Shown piece by piece: positions 62,847 through 64,000 of a DNA stretch of 64,000 nt (within the stretch, counting starts at the first letter, position 1; every line of letters starts with the position of its first letter). A program made the translations under genes and the position numbers. The DNA comes from Oscillospiraceae bacterium. Lineage in GTDB: Bacteria; Bacillota; Clostridia; Oscillospirales; Ruminococcaceae. The stretch covers positions 22,631-86,630 of the forward strand of contig JAFRUS010000040.1 of NCBI GenBank assembly GCA_017438745.1, read 5' to 3'. The notes beneath the pieces were generated by a model, which did no database searches, was not told the origin of the DNA, and saw only the letters and a list, made by a program, of their open reading frames with translations.

Positions 62847-62887
62847 CCCTCAGCAGATGAACAAATCTGCTGAGGGAATTTTTTTAG
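62847..62887 (+). terminator. Second terminator after the pilus operon
   Basis: A perfect 12-bp stem (62847-62858 with 62865-62876) followed by AATTTTTTTTT. Confidence 0.92.
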
Positions 62888-62908
62888 TATAGCAGAGTAT
62901 AAGAAAAA

Positions 62909-62939
62909 CCTCAGTAAAGAAATTCAATCTTTACTGAGG
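62909..62939 (-). terminator. Terminator of the leftward Rpn-family gene
   Basis: A perfect 11-bp stem (62909-62919 with 62929-62939); on the minus strand it is followed by a T-rich run (complement of AAGAAAAA). It lies 22 nt beyond the stop at 62962. Confidence 0.85.
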
Positions 62940-62961
62940 TGGTTTTTGTATTCGGTTATGA

Positions 62962-63918
62962 TCAGCTTTTAGCTATTTCCGCTTTGAGTCCTTCAAGTTT
63001 TTCAGGAGAAATGCCAGAGTACTTAATGATGTTTTCGTCAGAAACACCGTCGAAAATCATAGCTTTAGCAGTTTCAATCTGATGTTTGAGGATACCGTTG
63101 ATCTCACCTTGGGTAATACCTTTTTTAACACCTTCATCATAGATTTTCATTCCTTCAGTAATAATCATAGGTCCGCGCATAATATCACCAACTCCTTTGC
63201 TGACGGATTTGTATTTCTTTGCAATCTGGTTTATAACATCCTTTGAAAGGCTAGCGATGGTGTTGTACTCCAGCGCTGTGATCTCGCCTTTGTCTCTGAG
63301 TTCAATAAGTCTGTCAGATATCTGCTTAAACTTGCTTTCAAGGATCTTAAGCTTTTCTTCGTTTTTGTCACACGCAGGAAGTTCCTTTTCAAAATTGAAA
63401 ATATAGAACGGAATGAGCATGTACAGCTTCTTTTCAAAAATCTGATCGATCGTGTAGCTTTTCATCCTAACGACCGGAACGTAGTAACTGACGTGCTTTC
63501 CGCCTGGAACTTCGATACTTATCTTTAGCTTCTTCGGCGTTCTTGTGCTGCTTCTTAGATAAAGAATAGCTGTGTGAGGTAAGGATACCGTTATTGCATC
63601 CTCGGTTACTTTACTATTGTCAAGTGCAATCTGAGTATCATACTCGAAAATGCGTAAGAGCATATTATCTGAATAAGGACTGCTTTCGCATTCAAGATGA
63701 TAGTTCTTTTTCTCCTCACCGATAACAGTAAAATTGGTATCAGTGATCCGCCTTTTATCAGCATCTTCATTCTGAATAATGAAATGCTCGTTAGGGTAGA
63801 AGACTATCTGTTCGCTGCCGGAATAGCTTTCACCGAAAGCTTCATTGATAAACGGCAGTACGAATTTGCTGCATTTGTTAATAATAGATCGGAAGGCTCC
63901 GTCATAGACTTCGCTCAT
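62962..63918 (-). CDS. Rpn/PD-(D/E)XK nuclease family protein
   Basis: This 318-aa protein has a nuclease-like core including ITDTNFTVIGEEKKNYHLECES, where D (ITDT) and E-x-E (HLECES) occupy the positions of the PD-(D/E)XK catalytic residues; ExE-S replaces the usual ExQ. The C-terminal half contains helices and the tail repeat GVSDENIIKYSGISPEKLE typical of the family. Members are called 'transposase family' or Rpn recombination-promoting nucleases. The start is ATG 63918 (MSEVYDGAFRS), with AGGAGGAGAAG in front; the frame is open further upstream but without a start signal. A related but broken gene is at 39957-40620. Confidence 0.8.
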   Translation of the reverse strand: MSEVYDGAFRSIINKCSKFVLPFINEAFGESYSGSEQIVFYPNEHFIIQNEDADKRRITDTNFTVIGEEKKNYHLECESSPYSDNMLLRIFEYDTQIALDNSKVTEDAITVSLPHTAILYLRSSTRTPKKLKISIEVPGGKHVSYYVPVVRMKSYTIDQIFEKKLYMLIPFYIFNFEKELPACDKNEEKLKILESKFKQISDRLIELRDKGEITALEYNTIASLSKDVINQIAKKYKSVSKGVGDIMRGPMIITEGMKIYDEGVKKGITQGEINGILKHQIETAKAMIFDGVSDENIIKYSGISPEKLEGLKAEIAKS

Positions 63919-63934
63919 TCTTCTCCTCCTTTTT

Positions 63935-63963
63935 AGTATAGCATATCCGGAGTTACTATACAA
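63935..63963 (-). promoter_or_regulatory. Promoter of the Rpn-family gene
   Basis: On the minus strand TTGTAT (63963-63958) and TATACT (63940-63935) are 17 bp apart. The same pair of hexamers and spacing is found before the GH5 gene. Confidence 0.65.
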
Positions 63964-64000
63964 TGTTAATTTTTTACTGCAGTAACTTGATTGTACCATA

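Noticed and set aside
62962..63918. Rpn-family gene considered as an active transposase
   Set aside because: No inverted repeats or target duplications are seen; the family name is historical and it has its own promoter and terminator.

Overview
The window looks like a chromosome segment of a fibre-degrading, low-to-moderate-GC Firmicute of the Ruminococcus type (R. albus / R. flavefaciens group). The evidence is a secreted GH5 endoglucanase with a PT-rich linker and C-terminal dockerin, a secreted GH16 glucanase with a dockerin-like tail, Firmicute housekeeping blocks (yceD-rpmF, der-plsY-gpsA), clean TTGACA/TATAAT promoters and strong purine-rich ribosome binding sites. No database search was run, so the genus is an inference. 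No rRNA, tRNA, CRISPR array or transposase-bearing insertion sequence was seen.

Layout. 1-7.8 kb is core: the 3' end of pgi, a small P-loop protein, yceD-rpmF, der-plsY-gpsA, a GGDEF protein and a flavin-reductase-fold protein. 7.9-10.4 kb is a two-component system. 10.5-23 kb is an accessory region: an XRE regulator with a membrane domain, small membrane proteins and lipoproteins, a GNAT toxin-antitoxin-like pair, a DUF4869/P-loop pair, decayed gene remnants, tandem lipoprotein paralogues, a 5'-truncated AlbA-type gene, two short-period DNA repeat arrays, and an ECF sigma factor/membrane partner module flanked by near-identical hairpins. 22.8-27.9 kb is a leftward operon for uptake and hydrolysis of a probably pectin-derived oligosaccharide (binding protein, GH105-like hydrolase, two permeases, AraC regulator). 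28-32.3 kb holds the GH5-dockerin cellulase and a XylR-like regulator. 32.4-38.5 kb holds a VanY-type peptidase, glgB, a GlgX/isoamylase-like enzyme and bioY under a probable BirA operator. 38.5-46.8 kb holds a flavodiiron protein, an Rpn-family pseudogene, the GH16 enzyme, a duplicated DUF1294 protein, a FeoA-FeoB fusion with its small Cys-rich partner, and nrnA.

46.9-62.8 kb is the most striking part: a type IV pilus operon starting at a perfect sigma-A promoter, with a major prepilin, pilC, pilM, pilN, pilO, a PilX-like protein, two more prepilins and pilB. It ends in a 7.7-kb gene whose product (2,568 aa) begins with a canonical type III prepilin signal and continues into about 1,500 residues of BspA-like leucine-rich repeats. 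I read this as a giant pilin-anchored adhesin carried by the pilus, in a cellulolytic organism for which pilus-mediated attachment to plant fibre is plausible. The window closes with an intact leftward Rpn/PD-(D/E)XK family gene, the intact counterpart of the pseudogene at 40 kb.

Several start codons were moved from the longest reading frame to the start with a good ribosome binding site (for example 1165, 7996, 14139 TTG, 27819 TTG, 39706, 45865, 63918).
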